Source: Clostridia bacterium
Lineage (GTDB): Bacteria; Bacillota; Clostridia; Oscillospirales; Acutalibacteraceae
Length of the DNA stretch: 64,000 nucleotides
NCBI GenBank assembly: GCA_017407995.1
Contig: JAFQVM010000016.1
Coordinates: 1 to 64,000 of the forward strand
Reading direction: 5' to 3'
The first letter of the stretch is position 1; each line of letters begins with the position of its first letter. The notes beneath the pieces were generated by a model that saw nothing but the letters and a program-made list of their open reading frames with translations, was not told the origin of the DNA and made no database searches. A program made the position numbers and the translations under genes. Shown here piece by piece: positions 62,151-64,000 of the stretch.

Positions 62151-63449
62151 TTATTTTCCTGAAACGGTAACTCCGTCAAATTCAACCCAAGGCATGAAGG
62201 TTGTTCCGTCGGTCACTTGTTCTTTAGATATTGCAACAATGTTGTTTAACATGTCTATGATGTTTCCGCTTATCATCGTTTCGCTTACAGCAGAACCGAT
62301 TTTACCGTTTTCAATAATAAAGCTATTTTTAGCCACTCCTGAAAAGTCACCGTTAATTGAAGGCTCGCCGCCTGAAAAACGGTTTACTATCAGACCTTTG
62401 TCGATGCCTTTTATCATTTCCTCAAGAGGAATATCGCCTGGTAAAACTTCGAGGTTTCTTCCGGAATTGAGTGAGCGTGGGAATCCTGTTTTGTTTGCGC
62501 CGTATTGTGAAAGGATAAAAGTTTTAAGGACACCGTCCTTTATAATATCCATGTTTTCAACAGGATATCCGTCATTTGTGAAACGCTCAGCAGCAACTGC
62601 ACGTTCATCTATCGGAACAGAGCGGACATTCAACGTTTCACACGCTACCTTAGTGTTGAGAGAGTCTTTCCACGGTGATGTGCCGTCGATGAGAACGCTT
62701 GTTGAAATGAAGTTTCTTATGGCTGTATTAAGAAGGTCACAGAAGCAATCCGGAGAGTAAATAACCTTTCCTACAAACTTCTCTTCTGGTGATACAGTTT
62801 CAAGCTGTTTTTCGCAGTCCTCAAGCAGCATTCTTTGAACGCCAAGGTCCATAAAAGGTTTTTCAAGATTGTCTGTTACACAGTAATATCCGTTGAAAGA
62901 AGAAGTTTTTTCTCCTTCGTGAGCCGAAAACATTGTGTAAAAGGAATAACTACCGCACTCATGTGAGATAGCGGTTCCGTTTGAGTTCATATACAGCTCG
63001 TTGCTGTGTTTGAAACTGGATGTAAGTTGTTCCAGCATTACTCTTGGAAACTCTTGAGCAGTTTGTTCTAAAAATTCCTCTATACGGTCAAAAAGTTTGT
63101 CTCTATCGGGCTTGAAAATTCCTGTTTTATATTCTGCCTTTTCTGTGAAGGGAGCAATCTGCTCTGCTTCATCAGCAACAGACGACTCGGCAGCAGCTAT
63201 ACAGTCGGCAGCTGCTTTGTCGATTGCGGCTTTGTCAACCTGGTTTATAGCAACAACTCCCTTTTTAGAGTCTTTAATTGCTTTCATGGATATGCTTGTG
63301 TCGAAAGTTGAGCGCATCAGGCTGAACTTGCCGCCATCTACATTCAGTTCGTCTGATTTTCCTTTGTAAACTATGCATTGAGCGTGGTCTGCGCCGGCCT
63401 TTTTCAGAGCCTCAATAGCATATTGTGCGATTTCATAATTGTTTTTCAT
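62151..63449 (-). CDS. tldE: TldE/PmbA-family protein
   Basis: This 432-residue protein of the TldD/TldE family is the non-catalytic-type partner (no HExxxH motif seen). The family features are present: the N-terminal domain (QCIVYKGKSDELNVDGGKFS), the central TAIRNFISTSVLIDGTSPWKDSLN and the C-terminal glycine-rich LVNRFSGGEPSINGDFSGVAKNSFI. TldD/TldE form a protease acting on unfolded peptides or modified peptides. The start ATG 63449 has AAAGGAGC upstream and lies 16 bases after tldD's stop, so both form one operon. Confidence 0.92.
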   Translation of the reverse strand: MKNNYEIAQYAIEALKKAGADHAQCIVYKGKSDELNVDGGKFSLMRSTFDTSISMKAIKDSKKGVVAINQVDKAAIDKAAADCIAAAESSVADEAEQIAPFTEKAEYKTGIFKPDRDKLFDRIEEFLEQTAQEFPRVMLEQLTSSFKHSNELYMNSNGTAISHECGSYSFYTMFSAHEGEKTSSFNGYYCVTDNLEKPFMDLGVQRMLLEDCEKQLETVSPEEKFVGKVIYSPDCFCDLLNTAIRNFISTSVLIDGTSPWKDSLNTKVACETLNVRSVPIDERAVAAERFTNDGYPVENMDIIKDGVLKTFILSQYGANKTGFPRSLNSGRNLEVLPGDIPLEEMIKGIDKGLIVNRFSGGEPSINGDFSGVAKNSFIIENGKIGSAVSETMISGNIIDMLNNIVAISKEQVTDGTTFMPWVEFDGVTVSGK

Positions 63450-63465
63450 TTTCGGCTCCTTTCTA

Positions 63466-64000
63466 TCAGCGACCGCCGATGGTTATTTTGCATTTTATTG
63501 CGGGACCGCCCATTCCGACAGGCATAGGCTGTTTCTTTCCGCACATTCCGGAACTGGTCCAGACCATGTCATTTGAAAGCATATCAACAGTTTTAAGCAT
63601 ATCAAAAGCCACGCCTGAAATTGTGGTATCACGTATTGCACGTCCGAGCTTGCCTTTCTTTATCTCATACCCCATGCCAACACCGAACATGAATTCACCT
63701 GTGGTGTCAGCCTGTCCGTTGTTGGTTTCGGTGAGAAAATAACCGTCATCGATTGATGCAATCATATCTTCTATAGAGCTGGTTCCTGGAAGAATCGCTG
63801 TGTTTCGCATACGAATAAGCGGTTCATCGGAGAAAGCATATGCTCTGGCGTTGCCCTGCGGCTTAACGCCGAAATGCTCTGCCGATTCACGGTTGTTCAT
63901 ATAGCCAGTGAGTACACCGTCTTTTATTAGGATGGCATCTTCAGCGGGAGTGCCCTCGTCATCGACGAAAACGGGCAGGGGAACGGGGGAGCCGTTGGGT
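63466..64000 (-). CDS. tldD: TldD metalloprotease (3' part, runs off the window)
   Basis: The frame is open from the right edge of the window to the stop at 63466, giving the C-terminal 177 residues of TldD: LPVFVDDEGTPAEDAILIKDG, GNARAYAFSDEPLIRMRNTAI, GGYFLTE-like DDGYFLTETNNGQAD and the end SSGMCGKKQPMPVGMGGPAI. The N-terminal HExxxH protease motif lies beyond the window. The Met at 63900 is internal, not the start. It is paired with tldE downstream. Confidence 0.9.
   Translation of the reverse strand, partial: PNGSPVPLPVFVDDEGTPAEDAILIKDGVLTGYMNNRESAEHFGVKPQGNARAYAFSDEPLIRMRNTAILPGTSSIEDMIASIDDGYFLTETNNGQADTTGEFMFGVGMGYEIKKGKLGRAIRDTTISGVAFDMLKTVDMLSNDMVWTSSGMCGKKQPMPVGMGGPAIKCKITIGGR

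Noticed and set aside
63466-63900. 144-residue stand-alone gene at the right edge
   Set aside because: The frame stays open to position 64000 with TldD-like sequence, so the Met at 63900 is internal to a truncated tldD.

Overview
The window looks like a chromosomal segment of a low-GC Gram-positive anaerobe, most likely a gut Clostridia (Oscillospiraceae/Ruminococcaceae-like). Signs are two T-box leaders, strong AGGAGG-type ribosome binding sites, consensus sigma-A promoters, tRNA genes with encoded CCA ends, ferredoxin-linked 2-oxoacid oxidoreductases, a BlaI/BlaR1 pair and dockerin-like calcium repeats. No species assignment is possible from the sequence alone.

Region 1 (1-8.4 kb) is the most unusual. 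A decayed large serine recombinase (about 100-703, minus strand) is followed by a consensus promoter and an intact T-box leader whose specifier reads CUC (Leu). The leader controls a five-gene operon: a MaoC-type hydratase, an ACT-ACT-metallo-beta-lactamase fusion, a 2-isopropylmalate synthase-like protein that has lost its metal ligands but keeps the LeuA regulatory domain, a TIM-barrel/acyl-CoA ligase fusion, and an amidohydrolase. I do not recognise this combination as a described pathway. It ends at a second T-box (specifier AUC, Ile) that is truncated, lacks its terminator and runs into a mobile-element-type gene remnant.

Region 2 (8.4-20 kb) holds malQ, a two-gene 2-oxoacid:ferredoxin oxidoreductase (gamma-delta and alpha-beta fusions), a RACo-like ferredoxin/ASKHA activator, a lipoprotein, glutamine synthetase, a GH27 alpha-galactosidase with a small zinc-ribbon gene, and an Lrp/AsnC regulator. 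Region 3 (20-31 kb) has two GPH-type sugar symporters, a Dabb-family gene lacking a normal start codon, a metallophosphoesterase, a CsoR-CopA copper system with a fused CopZ-like domain, a secreted triple-module dockerin-like protein, and a small membrane-protein operon in which one gene carries a nonsense codon.

Region 4 (31-38 kb) has four tRNA genes (Gly, Arg, His, Gln) on the minus strand, an old-yellow-enzyme-type flavoprotein with both aconitase X subunits, a YegP-like protein, and nanE-nanK-like genes. Region 5 (38-49 kb) is a divergent glycan cluster: a beta-propeller/alpha-toroid protein, a NanA/DapA-family lyase, GH38 alpha-mannosidase, GH2 beta-galactosidase, an unknown polytopic membrane protein, then tRNA-Asp and tRNA-Thr. 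Region 6 (49-64 kb) holds BlaI with a BlaR1-like protease that carries a degenerate LytM domain, a 2-hydroxyacid dehydrogenase, a patatin, a VTT-domain membrane protein, galK, a run of co-directional genes (two M42 peptidases, GNAT, PLP enzyme, DUF2461, phosphohexomutase) and tldE with the 3' part of tldD.

Taken together, the glycosidases, symporters, galK, malQ, nan-type genes and phosphohexomutase fit growth on host or plant galactosides, mannosides, ManNAc and sialic acid. The T-box operon, oxoacid oxidoreductase, Lrp and glutamine synthetase point to amino-acid (branched-chain) metabolism. No CRISPR array, rRNA, intact transposon or phage was seen.
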